DNA of 61,044 nt, taken from positions 1-61,044 of the forward strand of contig NZ_MUJY01000172.1 of NCBI RefSeq assembly GCF_002286785.1, given 5' to 3'. The notes under the pieces were generated by a model that made no database searches, had not been told where the DNA came from, and worked only from the letters and a program-made list of their open reading frames with translations. A program made the translations under genes and the position numbers. This document shows positions 22,143 to 30,356 of this stretch, in pieces (position 1 is the first letter of the stretch; each line of letters begins with the position of its first letter). This stretch comes from Pseudomonas sp. PIC25. GTDB lineage: Bacteria > Pseudomonadota > Gammaproteobacteria > Pseudomonadales > Pseudomonadaceae.

Positions 22143-23027
22143 ATGCACATGCGCCTGATGCTGCTGGGCGGCGGTAGTGCCCTGGGACAGGCGCTGATCC
22201 GTCTCGGGGCCGAAGAGGACATCAGTTTCCTTGCGCCGCGCCCGCCCGATCAGGGCTGGGATGCCACCAGCCTGACCCAGTTGCTGGACGAGACCCGTCC
22301 GGAAGCCGTCATCAATCTCGCCTACTACTTCGACTGGTTCCAGGCCGAAGCGGTGGACGCGTCGCGTTTTGCCGCCCAGGAACGGGCGGTGGAGCGTCTG
22401 GCCGAGCTTTGCCAGTACCACGACATCGTTCTCTTGCAGCCTTCCAGCTACCGGGTGTTCGACGGCTCGCGCGCCACTGCCTATAGCGAGAAGGACGAGC
22501 CGGTACCGCTCGGCCTGCGTGGACAGGTGCTCTGGCGTTGCGAACAATCCGTGCGCGCGCTCTGCCCACGGCATGTGCTGCTGCGCTTCGGCTGGGTGCT
22601 CGACGAGAGCCATGAGGGCCAGTTGGGCCGCTTCCTCGCCCGTGCCGAGCGCGAGTCCGAGCTGCTCCTCGCCGATGACCGACGCGGCAACCCGACGCCG
22701 GTGGACGATGCCGCGCGGGTGATCCTGGCCGTGCTGAAACAACTGGACTGCCAGGCGCCGCTGTGGGGCACCTACCACTACGGTGGGCATGAGGCGACCA
22801 CGCCGCTGGCCTTGGGCCAGGCGATCCTCGCCGAGGTGCGCACCTTGCGTTCCGTGGCGGTCGAACAGATCACCCCGCAGGCGCATGCGGCCCGTCCCGA
22901 TGCGTCGGACGAACCCCAGCATGCCGTGCTGGCCTGCAAGAAAATCCTCCATACCTTCGGTATCAAGCCCCGCGCCTGGCGCGCTGCCTTGCCGACTCTG
23001 CTGGATCGCTATTACCGCCATGTCTGA
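22143..23027 (+). CDS. RmlD-like sugar-nucleotide reductase family protein
   Basis: This 294-residue protein has a Rossmann N-terminus (MLLGGGSALGQALIRLG) and an overall RmlD/extended-SDR layout: VINLAYYFDW, then SSYRVFDGS, where the family has its catalytic segment. The canonical YXXXK is not obvious, so its activity may differ from dTDP-4-dehydrorhamnose reduction. It overlaps the next gene by eight bases and is probably co-transcribed with it. A start two codons later (MRLMLLG) is possible. The function is not assigned. Confidence 0.65.
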   Translation: MHMRLMLLGGGSALGQALIRLGAEEDISFLAPRPPDQGWDATSLTQLLDETRPEAVINLAYYFDWFQAEAVDASRFAAQERAVERLAELCQYHDIVLLQPSSYRVFDGSRATAYSEKDEPVPLGLRGQVLWRCEQSVRALCPRHVLLRFGWVLDESHEGQLGRFLARAERESELLLADDRRGNPTPVDDAARVILAVLKQLDCQAPLWGTYHYGGHEATTPLALGQAILAEVRTLRSVAVEQITPQAHAARPDASDEPQHAVLACKKILHTFGIKPRAWRAALPTLLDRYYRHV

Positions 23028-23949
23028 TTCCCCCATCCTGGTGACCGGCGGGGCCGGTTTTATCGGCTCCCACTTGGTCGACGCTCTGCTGGCCAAGGGT
23101 TACAGCGTTCGCGTGCTGGACAACCTGTCCAGCGGCAAGCGCGAGAACCTGCCGCTGGATAATCCGAAGTGCGAGCTGGTGACGGGCGACGTGGCCGATG
23201 CTGACCTCGTGCTGCGCGTTGTCGAAGGATGTCGGAGCGTCGTGCATCTGGCGGCGGTAGCCTCGGTGCAGGCCTCGGTGGACGATCCGGTGAGTACGCA
23301 CCAAAGCAATTTCGTCGGTACGCTGAATATCTGCGAGGCCATGCGCCGGCTGGGTATTCGCCGTGTGCTGTTCGCCTCCAGTGCGGCGGTCTACGGGAAC
23401 AACGGCGAGGGCATGGCGATCGATGAGGACACGCCGAAGGCACCGCTGACGCCCTATGCGTCGGACAAGCTGGCCAGCGAGTATTACCTCGATTTCTATC
23501 GCCGCCAGCATGGGCTGGAGCCGGCGATCTTCCGTTTCTTCAACATCTACGGGCCGCGCCAGGATCCGTCCTCGCCATACTCCGGGGTGATCAGCATCTT
23601 CACCGAGCGTGCCTTGAAAGGGCAGCCGATCACGGTGTTCGGCGATGGCGAGCAGACCCGTGACTTCGTCTATGTCGCCGATCTGGTGGAGGTGCTGGTG
23701 CAGGCGCTGGAGCTGTCGGGCGCCGAGCCGGGCGCGGCGAACGTGGGGCTCGGGCAGACCACCAGCCTCAATCAGCTGTTGGCCGCTATCGGCGAGGTGC
23801 TGGGCGGGCTGCCGCCGGTGAGTCATGCCGAGGCGCGTCCGGGCGATATTCGTCACTCGCGTGCCAACAACCAGTGTCTGCTGGGCCGTTATCGCTTCCC
23901 CGAACCGACGCCGCTCCGGGTCGGTATCGCGCGTCTCCTGGGGCGCTGA
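23020..23949 (+). CDS. NAD-dependent epimerase/dehydratase (extended SDR)
   Basis: This 309-residue extended SDR has the NAD-binding motif GGAGFIGSH at residues 9-17. The catalytic motif is YASDK (within TPYASDKLASEYYLDF), with a supporting Ser in FASSAAVYG, and the family segment RFFNIYGPRQDPSSPYSGV follows. It resembles UDP-glucose/GlcNAc 4-epimerases. The start at 23020 is chosen because the fold begins there. No polysaccharide genes are adjacent, so the substrate is open. Confidence 0.8.
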   Translation: MSDSPILVTGGAGFIGSHLVDALLAKGYSVRVLDNLSSGKRENLPLDNPKCELVTGDVADADLVLRVVEGCRSVVHLAAVASVQASVDDPVSTHQSNFVGTLNICEAMRRLGIRRVLFASSAAVYGNNGEGMAIDEDTPKAPLTPYASDKLASEYYLDFYRRQHGLEPAIFRFFNIYGPRQDPSSPYSGVISIFTERALKGQPITVFGDGEQTRDFVYVADLVEVLVQALELSGAEPGAANVGLGQTTSLNQLLAAIGEVLGGLPPVSHAEARPGDIRHSRANNQCLLGRYRFPEPTPLRVGIARLLGR

Positions 23950-23978
23950 CCCCTGCCTCTCGTGCCGTTCCGCGGGCA

Positions 23979-24004
23979 ATAAAAAAGGCGCCCGAAGGCG
24001 CCTT
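23979..24004 (-). terminator. Rho-independent terminator of the oprG-like gene
   Basis: On the minus strand the 8-base stem AAGGCGCC / GGCGCCTT, with a 4-base loop, is followed by six Ts (the AAAAAA at 23981-23986 on the + strand). It lies 34 bases after the oprG-like stop. Confidence 0.9.
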
Positions 24005-24037
24005 GAGCGGAGAGTTCCCCGCAGAAACGTCGGTCGA

Positions 24038-24712
24038 TCAGAACTTGTAGCCCAGGCCGACCATGTAGACCCACGGATCGACGTCCACATCCACTTTCAC
24101 TTTGCCGAAGGCGGAGTCGGCGGTGGCGGTGGTATCGATGTCGATGTACCAGACAGCGGCGTTCAGCAGCACGTTGTCGGTCAGCATGAAGTCCACGCCG
24201 GCTTGCAGGGCCAGGCCCCAGGAGTCGTCCAGCTCCAGGTTGCTGAAGCCCTGGTCCTTGCGCTGGCCGGTCAGTTCTTCATCGAAGAACATGGTGTAGT
24301 TCAGGCCGGCGCCGACATAGGGCTGGATCTGGGAGCTGGCGTCCAGCGGGTAGTACTGCACGGAGAGGGTCGGCGGCAGATGCTTGACGTCGGCCAGCTT
24401 GCCGTCCAGGCCCAGCGGCATGCCCTTGATGCTCACTTGGTGCTGGAACGGAGTGGCGGCCAGCAGTTCGATACCGACGTGATCGGTCAGCATGTAGGTG
24501 CCGGTCAGGCCCAGTTGGGTGTCGCTGTCCAGGGTCGCTTTGGTGCCGGCCAGGGAGCCGGTGGCAGCGGTGGAAATGGTGCTGCTGTCTTCGTGCGGGT
24601 CAACGGTTGCGGCGCCCGCGCGAACGATGATGTCGCCAGCCTGGTGGGCCTGGGCGAAGGGGGCGGCCAGCGCCATGGCCAGTACGGACGCGGTGAACAG
24701 GGACTTGCGCAT
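24038..24712 (-). CDS. oprG: OmpW-family outer membrane protein, OprG-like
   Basis: This 224-residue OmpW-type eight-stranded beta barrel has a signal peptide (MRKSLFTASVLAMALAAP, cleavage near AQA). Shared landmarks with P. aeruginosa OprG include DSDTQLGLT, LPPTLSVQYYP and the C-terminal VDVDVDPWVYMVGLGYKF with a terminal Phe. OprG is implicated in uptake of small hydrophobic molecules and has been linked to iron and anaerobic growth. A candidate Anr site lies upstream, its own terminator lies downstream, and it is divergent from the TonB2-type operon. Confidence 0.88.
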   Translation of the reverse strand: MRKSLFTASVLAMALAAPFAQAHQAGDIIVRAGAATVDPHEDSSTISTAATGSLAGTKATLDSDTQLGLTGTYMLTDHVGIELLAATPFQHQVSIKGMPLGLDGKLADVKHLPPTLSVQYYPLDASSQIQPYVGAGLNYTMFFDEELTGQRKDQGFSNLELDDSWGLALQAGVDFMLTDNVLLNAAVWYIDIDTTATADSAFGKVKVDVDVDPWVYMVGLGYKF

Positions 24713-24748
24713 AGTGAAGGCTCCGTTGAGTCATCAGTGGTTTTGGCT

Positions 24749-24797
24749 GATGGCGATGTTAGGGAGCTAATGGAACGCGTGGTTTGACGTAGCTCAA
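24749..24797 (-). promoter_or_regulatory. Candidate Anr/FNR-activated promoter of oprG
   Basis: TTGAC-N4-CTCAA (24784-24797) keeps the outer TTGA/TCAA of the TTGAT-N4-ATCAA consensus. On the minus strand a TAACAT -10 lies at 24761-24756. With +1 near 24749 the site centres at about -41.5, the class II FNR spacing. OprG is known to be Anr-dependent in P. aeruginosa; here the site is inferred from sequence. Confidence 0.6.
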
Positions 24798-24849
24798 TAA
24801 ATACCCCTATGGGCGATGCGGCTTTTTGTCCATTGCTTCGAACGTGTTT

Positions 24850-24868
24850 GCGGATGATAATGTTTCTC
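24850..24868 (+). promoter_or_regulatory. Candidate Fur box before the TonB2-type operon
   Basis: The core TGATAATG followed by TTTCTC matches the 19-base GATAATGATAATCATTATC consensus at 13 positions by my count. It ends 37 bases before the first gene. The match is moderate: the left half-site is weak. Confidence 0.4.
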
Positions 24869-24905
24869 TTTTGAAGCAAGCCCTGTCTGTCGAGGACTTC
24901 TCCGC

Positions 24906-25676
24906 ATGATGCCTTACCCCTCCCGCCTGCTGGCTGCCGCGCTGTTGGCGGGTAGTCTGCCGCTGGCCGCCGCCCCGCTGGATTCCGCACTGGAAGAAAG
25001 CCAACGCCTGGCCGAAGAGGCCAAGGCCTCCCAGGCCCGCATCGAACAACTGGATGATGCTAGTCGGCAGATGCTCGACGAGTACCGAAGTGCCTTGCAG
25101 CAAGCCGAGGCTCTGAAGGGCTACAACGCCCAGTTGCGCGAGCTGACCGCCGCGCAGCGCAAGGAGCTGGCCAGCTACCAGCAGCAACTCGACGGCATCG
25201 AGCGCACCCAGGAGGCGGTCACCCCGCAGATGCGCCGAATGGTGGAAGTACTGGGCGAGTTCATTGCCGCCGATCTGCCGTTCCTCCCCGAGGAGCGCGC
25301 CGATCGCCTGGCACAGTTGCAGGAGCTGTTGCCGCGCGCCGACGTCAGCCTGGCGGAGAAATATCGCCGCATTCTCGAGGCCTACCAGATCGAGAGTGAC
25401 TATGGCCGCACCCTCGAGGCCTGGCGTGGCGAGCTGCCGGACGAAGGCGGCCCGCGCAGCGTGGAATTCCTCCGCCTCGGCCGGGTGATGCTCTATTACC
25501 AGACCCTCGACGGTCACGAGAGCGGCTGGTGGGACCCGCAGAGCCGTAGCTGGAAGGTGCTCGGCGGCGACGCCCGCCGTCCGCTCGCGCAGGCCATCGC
25601 CATCGCTCGCCAGCAGCAGGCTCCGGCCTATCTGGAACTGCCCGTGAAGACCCCGGCCCAGGAGACCGCACAATGA
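24906..25676 (+). CDS. DUF3450 periplasmic coiled-coil protein
   Basis: This 256-residue protein has a signal peptide (cleavage near LAAAPLD, residue 23) and a long heptad-rich helix at about residues 28-105. A DUF3450-type C-terminal part follows (LRLGRVMLYYQTLDG, GWWDPQSRSWKVL). Such proteins sit first in TtpC/ExbB2/ExbD2/TonB2 clusters, presumably as a periplasmic partner. It overlaps the next gene by four bases (ATGA). An ATG one codon later is an alternative start. Confidence 0.8.
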   Translation: MMPYPSRLLAAALLAGSLPLAAAPLDSALEESQRLAEEAKASQARIEQLDDASRQMLDEYRSALQQAEALKGYNAQLRELTAAQRKELASYQQQLDGIERTQEAVTPQMRRMVEVLGEFIAADLPFLPEERADRLAQLQELLPRADVSLAEKYRRILEAYQIESDYGRTLEAWRGELPDEGGPRSVEFLRLGRVMLYYQTLDGHESGWWDPQSRSWKVLGGDARRPLAQAIAIARQQQAPAYLELPVKTPAQETAQ

Positions 25677-27022
25677 GCCGCCGTCTGCTCCCCGTTTTCA
25701 TCTTCGGCCTCTTGCCGTGCCTTGCACAGGCCGCTGAAACCCTGACTCCCGACCAACTGCTGCAACGCATTCGCAACGAACGAGCCGCCGAAGCCAGTGC
25801 CATGCAGGAGCGCGAGCAAGCCTTCATCGCCCGCCGCAGCGAACAGGCCCAGTTGCTGGCCAGCGCGCGTGCCGCTCTGAATCAGCAGAAGGCCGAAGCC
25901 GAGCGGCTCAAGGCCGAGTTCGACCGTCAGGAAGCCGAGCTGGCCGAGCAGGAAAAACTGCTGGCCCAGCGTGTCGGCCATCTCGGCGAACTCTTCGGTG
26001 TAGTCCGCCAGAGCGCCGGCGATGTCGCCGGTCAGTGGCAGGACAGCCTGCTCAACGCCCAGTACCCGGATCGTCTCAAGCGCCTCAAGGCCCTGGCCGA
26101 AAGTCGCAGCCTGCCGTCCGCCGACGACCTCGACGGCTACTGGATGCTGCTGCTCGACGACCTCGCCGCCAGTGGCCGGGTGGAGCGTGTCGAATTGCCG
26201 GTAGTGGGAACCGACGGCCATCGCGAGCCGCGTCCGGTGCTGCGCGTCGGCACCTTCTCCGCCTACAGCGACGACGCCTTCCTGCGCTACGACGCCGATG
26301 CTGGCGAGCTGCTGGCGCCGCCACGCCAGCCGTCCGGCCTGGGTTTGGTGGAAGACTTCGTGAGCAGCAAGGAGCCGTTGGCCACGCTGCCCGTCGACCC
26401 CAGCCGCGGTACCCTGTTGGCGCAGTTGCAGCGGCAACCCGGCCTGTGGGATCGCGTTCAGCAGGGCGGGCTGGTTGGTGGCGTAATCCTGGTGCTCGGC
26501 GCGCTCGGCCTGTTCCTCGCTCTCTGGCGCATGACCTACTTGGCCGGGGTCCAGCGCAAGGTCAACAGCCAGATGCAGTCGCTCGGCGCGCCGCGCGAGG
26601 ACAACCCGCTGGGCCGTGTCATCGGCGTATTGGGGCCGAAGCCCCAGCTTTCCGACTTGGAAACTCTCGAACTCAAGCTGGACGAGGCCATCCTTCAGGA
26701 AACCCCGCCGCTGGAGCGTGGCCAGGGGCTGCTCAAGCTGCTTAGCGCGGTCGCACCGCTGCTCGGCCTGCTGGGTACCGTGACCGGCATGATCGTCACC
26801 TTCCAGGCTATCACCCAGAGCGGTGGCGGCGATTCGCGGCTGATGGCCGACGGCATCTCCCAGGCCCTGGTGACCACGGTGCTGGGTCTGGTGGTGGCGA
26901 TTCCGCTGCTGTTCCTGCATAGCCTGCTGGCCAGCCGCAGCAAGAGCCTGATCCAACTGCTCGAGCAGCAGAGCGCCGGGCTGATCGCCCTGCACCTGTC
27001 GGGGGCGCCGCGCCGTGACTGA
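25673..27022 (+). CDS. TtpC-like large MotA/TolQ/ExbB proton-channel protein
   Basis: This 449-residue protein has a signal sequence (residues 1-20) and a periplasmic coiled coil rich in Gln/Glu/Ala (about 25-110). A membrane segment near 265-285 (GVILVLGALGLFLAL) is followed by a C-terminal MotA/TolQ/ExbB domain with LLGLLGTVTGMIVTFQAITQ and a last membrane helix. The long periplasmic extension distinguishes TtpC from ordinary ExbB. TtpC is required for TonB2-driven transport in Vibrio. It overlaps the next gene by eight bases. Confidence 0.85.
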   Translation: MSRRLLPVFIFGLLPCLAQAAETLTPDQLLQRIRNERAAEASAMQEREQAFIARRSEQAQLLASARAALNQQKAEAERLKAEFDRQEAELAEQEKLLAQRVGHLGELFGVVRQSAGDVAGQWQDSLLNAQYPDRLKRLKALAESRSLPSADDLDGYWMLLLDDLAASGRVERVELPVVGTDGHREPRPVLRVGTFSAYSDDAFLRYDADAGELLAPPRQPSGLGLVEDFVSSKEPLATLPVDPSRGTLLAQLQRQPGLWDRVQQGGLVGGVILVLGALGLFLALWRMTYLAGVQRKVNSQMQSLGAPREDNPLGRVIGVLGPKPQLSDLETLELKLDEAILQETPPLERGQGLLKLLSAVAPLLGLLGTVTGMIVTFQAITQSGGGDSRLMADGISQALVTTVLGLVVAIPLLFLHSLLASRSKSLIQLLEQQSAGLIALHLSGAPRRD

Positions 27023-27560
27023 TCTGCACGCCACCTGGCTGCGCCTGGTCGACAGCGCCTATGCGCTGCTCGACTTCATGGCCGCCGGCGGGTTCGTGAT
27101 GTGGGCACTCGCTGCGCTCTGCGTGATCTATTGGACGTTGGTGTTCGAGCGCTTCTGGTTCATGCGGCGGATTTTTCCGCAGTGGGTCGCCGAGCGCCGC
27201 CAGGCGTGGCAGCACCTCGGCGACGAGCCCGGCAACTGGCAGCGCGCGGTGCGCAACGCCTGGCTGGCACAGGCGCAACAGCAACTGGCCGGCCCGTTGC
27301 GGCTGAGCAAGACGCTGGTGGCGCTGTACCCGCTGCTTGGCCTGCTCGGCACTGTCTGCGGCATGGTCGCCGTGTTCGACGTGCTTGCCGTCAACGGCAC
27401 CGGTAACCCGCGCGGCATGGCCGCTGGCGTCTGGCAGGCGACCCTGCCGACCATGGCCGGCATGGTGCTGGCGATCCCTGGACTGTTCAGCTTGGCGCGT
27501 CTCGAACGCAACGCGCGCCAGGCACTCGACCGGCTGGCCGACCAGCTGCGTCACGATTGA
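27015..27560 (+). CDS. exbB2: ExbB2-type proton-channel protein
   Basis: This 181-residue ExbB/TolQ-type inner-membrane protein has three predicted membrane helices: one near residues 22-45 (GGFVMWALAALCVIYW) and two in the C-terminal half (YPLLGLLGTVCGMVAVFDVL and TLPTMAGMVLAIPGLFSL). With ExbD it conducts protons to power TonB. It is the second MotA/TolQ/ExbB-domain protein in the operon, as expected for a TtpC system. Confidence 0.87.
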   Translation: MTDLHATWLRLVDSAYALLDFMAAGGFVMWALAALCVIYWTLVFERFWFMRRIFPQWVAERRQAWQHLGDEPGNWQRAVRNAWLAQAQQQLAGPLRLSKTLVALYPLLGLLGTVCGMVAVFDVLAVNGTGNPRGMAAGVWQATLPTMAGMVLAIPGLFSLARLERNARQALDRLADQLRHD

Positions 27561-27570
27561 GGTCATTGCG

Positions 27571-27984
27571 ATGAGAATGCGTCGCCATCATTACCAGCAG
27601 GACGAAGACACCGGCATCGACCTCACCCCGATGCTGGACGTAGTGTTCATCATGCTGATCTTTTTCATCGTCACCAGCTCCTTCATCAAGGAGTCCGGCG
27701 TCGAAGTGCAGCGGCCCCAGGCCGACACCGCCAGCCCGCAGGACAAGGGCAACATCCTGATTGCCATCACCGCCGATGGGCAGATCTGGATGGACAAGCA
27801 GGTGGTCGATGTGCGCAGCGTACGCGCCCACGTCGAGCGCATGCGCGTCGACCAGCCGGAGGGCGCCGTGGTGGTGCAGGCCGACCGTGATGCCCGCACC
27901 GGTCTGGTGGTGCAGGTGATGGACCAGGCGCGCCAGGCGGGTGTGCAGGACGTGGCCCTGGCAGCCAGCTCGGGAGCGCTCTGA
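27571..27984 (+). CDS. exbD2: ExbD2-type energy-transducing protein
   Basis: This 137-residue ExbD/TolR protein has a cytoplasmic N-terminus, a single membrane helix with the proton-carrying Asp23 (DLTPMLDVVFIMLIFFIVTS), and a periplasmic domain. The start at 27571 is used because the open frame further upstream lies in exbB2 out of register. Its stop directly abuts the tonB2 ATG. Confidence 0.88.
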   Translation: MRMRRHHYQQDEDTGIDLTPMLDVVFIMLIFFIVTSSFIKESGVEVQRPQADTASPQDKGNILIAITADGQIWMDKQVVDVRSVRAHVERMRVDQPEGAVVVQADRDARTGLVVQVMDQARQAGVQDVALAASSGAL

Positions 27985-28668
27985 ATGCGTCTGCCGCTGT
28001 CCTTCGCCGCCGCCTGCCTGATGGCCCTGGCGCTGTTCGCCCTCATGCTGAGCATGGTGGCGCCGCCGCGCAGCAAGGCGATCGACGAGCCGGTGACCGT
28101 TGCCAACTTCGTCCGCCTGGATGGCAACACCAGCTCCACCGCCACCCGGACCCGGCAGCAGGCACCGCAACCACCGCAGCCCAAGACGCCGCAACCGCCG
28201 ACTCCGCCCACGCCGGTGGCCGCCACGCCGAGCGCCAACCTGCCGTCGCTGGACCTGGCCCTGCCGAGCCTGAACAGCAATGTCAGTGTGGCGAGTGCGC
28301 CGACCCCGAGCCTGGCCGGCCTCACTGCTGGTGCCGCGCCCAGCGTGCCGAGCGATCCGGTGGAAAGCGCCGGACAGCCTGGTGGCCCGGAAAGCGAAGT
28401 CATGCCGCTAAACGACATCAGCCCCGAGTACCCGCGTTTCGCCTTGCAAAGAGGGATCGAAGGGCACGTCAAGCTGGCCTTCACCATCAACCGTGCCGGT
28501 AATGTGGAAAACATTCGCGTGGTCGAGGCGTCGCCGAAGAACGTCTTCGACCGCGAAGCCCGCCGTGCCGCGGCGCGCTGGCGTTTCGCCCCGCGTACCG
28601 AGAATGGCTTGGCGGTGAATCGCGAAGCGGTGAAAACCCTGTTCTTCCGTCTGAAGGAGGGAAGCTGA
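27985..28668 (+). CDS. tonB2: TonB2-type energy transducer
   Basis: This 227-residue protein has an N-terminal membrane anchor (about residues 6-28), a proline-rich periplasmic spacer (about 50-75) and a TonB C-terminal domain with YPRFALQRGIEGHVKLAFTI and FDREARRAAARWRF. It should reach TonB-dependent receptors in the outer membrane. No receptor gene lies in the window, so the cargo is unknown. Confidence 0.87.
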   Translation: MRLPLSFAAACLMALALFALMLSMVAPPRSKAIDEPVTVANFVRLDGNTSSTATRTRQQAPQPPQPKTPQPPTPPTPVAATPSANLPSLDLALPSLNSNVSVASAPTPSLAGLTAGAAPSVPSDPVESAGQPGGPESEVMPLNDISPEYPRFALQRGIEGHVKLAFTINRAGNVENIRVVEASPKNVFDREARRAAARWRFAPRTENGLAVNREAVKTLFFRLKEGS

Positions 28669-28669
28669 G

Positions 28670-29773
28670 ATGCATCGCCTGTTGCTCCTGCTGGTTCTGT
28701 TGACCGGTTCCGCCCATGCGGCGCAGAGCATCGACCCGGCTGTCTTCCGCGCGCTGGAAACGGCGCGCGCGGCACAGCAGAAGGGGGATTATTCCGCCGC
28801 GCGCCGCGCCTTGGCGGATGCCAAGGCCAAGCCGGGCAGCCTGGAAGAAGCGTTGGTCTGGCGCAGCCAGGGCTATCTGGCCTGGGCCGAAGGGCAGAAC
28901 GGCAAGGCCATCGAATGGCTCGACAAGGCCGTATCCAGCGGCAAGCTGGATAAGGAACAACTGCCCCTCGAACGCCTCAACCTGGCCAGGCTCAACCTGG
29001 TCGAAGGGCGCTATGCCAAGGTGGTGCAACTGATCGCGCCGGCGCCGGCCAATGCCAGCGAAGAGGTGCTGCAATTGCTGGTGCAGGCCTACCAGGGGCT
29101 TGGCCAGCATGAGAAAGCGCTACCGTTGGCCGAGCGTTACGTCCAGACCAATCCGGCTGCGGCGGATACCTGGCTGCAGTTCCTCGTCGCGGGTAATGCC
29201 GAATTGAAACGCTATGCGGTAGCCGAGCGCTGGCAGCGCCAGTTGCTGGCGCGCAAGCCCGATGAGCCACGCAACTGGCGTCAGCTCGCCGCGTTGCAAC
29301 AGATGGCCGACCGTCACGACAAGGCCCTGGCGACCCTGCGTGCCGCCTATCGCAAGGGGTTGCGCTTCAGCGAAAGCGAGTTGGACAACCTGGTACTGCT
29401 GGCCAGCGCTGCTGGCCAGCCCTGGCAGGGCGCGAAGCTGCTCGACGGTATGCTGGAAAACGGGCTGCTGGCGCGTACTCCGGCGCGTGAAGAGCGACTC
29501 GGCATGCTTTGGTGGCAGGCCCGCGAGCGTGGGGAAGCGGCGAAGATCTACCGGGCCCTGGCGAACAAATCCGGCAGCGGCAAACTGTGGATGAACGTCG
29601 CCCAACTGGAGCTGGAGCAATCGCGCTGGCAGGCGGGCCTGGAAGCGCTCAAGCAGGCCGAGCGCGCCGGTGTCGACCGCGGCAAGGTACGTGCCTGGCG
29701 CGAGTGGGCAGAAGGCGAGCTGAGCTTCGAGCGGGAAAACCGTGTGGCCAGCGTCAACGGATACACGCGCTGA
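28670..29773 (+). CDS. Periplasmic TPR-repeat protein of the TonB2-type operon
   Basis: This 367-residue protein has a signal peptide (MHRLLLLLVLLTGSAHA) and about eight degenerate TPR-like helical pairs (for example ARAAQQKGDYSAARRALADA and LVQAYQGLGQHEKALPLAER). A TPR protein commonly closes TtpC/TonB2 clusters; its role is probably scaffolding with TtpC or the DUF3450 protein. It starts one base after the tonB2 stop. Confidence 0.8.
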   Translation: MHRLLLLLVLLTGSAHAAQSIDPAVFRALETARAAQQKGDYSAARRALADAKAKPGSLEEALVWRSQGYLAWAEGQNGKAIEWLDKAVSSGKLDKEQLPLERLNLARLNLVEGRYAKVVQLIAPAPANASEEVLQLLVQAYQGLGQHEKALPLAERYVQTNPAAADTWLQFLVAGNAELKRYAVAERWQRQLLARKPDEPRNWRQLAALQQMADRHDKALATLRAAYRKGLRFSESELDNLVLLASAAGQPWQGAKLLDGMLENGLLARTPAREERLGMLWWQARERGEAAKIYRALANKSGSGKLWMNVAQLELEQSRWQAGLEALKQAERAGVDRGKVRAWREWAEGELSFERENRVASVNGYTR

Positions 29774-29799
29774 GTGTTCGGCGTAGGTGCGGTGATTAT

Positions 29800-29817
29800 G
29801 GGCGAATAAGTTCGCCC
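29800..29817. repeat. Short palindrome between converging operons
   Basis: GGGCGAA-TAAG-TTCGCCC lies between the TPR gene and the DUF3299 gene. It is a member of the small GCGAAT/ATTCGC palindrome family seen elsewhere in the window and may act as a weak terminator. Confidence 0.5.
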
Positions 29818-29822
29818 GCCTC

Positions 29823-30356
29823 TCAACTATCCGGCAATTCGTAGGGATAGATCTTGCTCGCCTCGATCTGGTAGCCGGCATCGGCCAGTTCGCTGCTGGT
29901 GTGTTCCACTTTCAGTGGCCCTTCGACCCAGAACGGCTGGTACAGCGCATCCATCAACACGCCCAATTCGCTGCGGACATGCACGATCTGGTTCGACGGC
30001 GGCGGCGGTACGTGGATGCACGCGCCGAAGTAGGGGACCAGCAGGAATTCGGTCACCCGGCCTTCGTCGGTCACGTCCAGCGGCACGATGTACCCCGGCA
30101 GTTTCACTTCCTGACCATCCAACGCTTTGACCACCGGTGCGGCGGGCGATTGCTGGGTAGCGGCCGGGCCGGCTTCGGCTTCCAGCGCGTTGGCCAGTTG
30201 CGATAGATCGTGCACGGCGACCGGAGGGGGCGGCGGCGGGGCATCCGCCGGGATCAGCTCCGACCAGTTCAGTTCGCGCACGTCGCCGGCCCAGACGGGC
30301 AGGGCGGTCAACAACAGCAGGGCCAGCAGGGAACGCAACATCAACGACATCCTCAT
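29823..30356 (-). CDS. DUF3299 periplasmic protein of the Zur-type operon
   Basis: This 177-residue protein has a signal peptide (MLRSLLALLLLTALPVWA). The C-terminal DUF3299 part contains LPGYIVPLDVTDEGRVTEFLLVPYFGACIHVPPPPSNQIV, with a single Cys and His next to a Pro run that could bind metal. It is the last gene of the four-gene operon, and its ATG overlaps the permease stop (ATGA). From memory the same order occurs as PA4063-PA4066 in P. aeruginosa. The function is unknown. Confidence 0.8.
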   Translation of the reverse strand: MRMSLMLRSLLALLLLTALPVWAGDVRELNWSELIPADAPPPPPPVAVHDLSQLANALEAEAGPAATQQSPAAPVVKALDGQEVKLPGYIVPLDVTDEGRVTEFLLVPYFGACIHVPPPPSNQIVHVRSELGVLMDALYQPFWVEGPLKVEHTSSELADAGYQIEASKIYPYELPDS

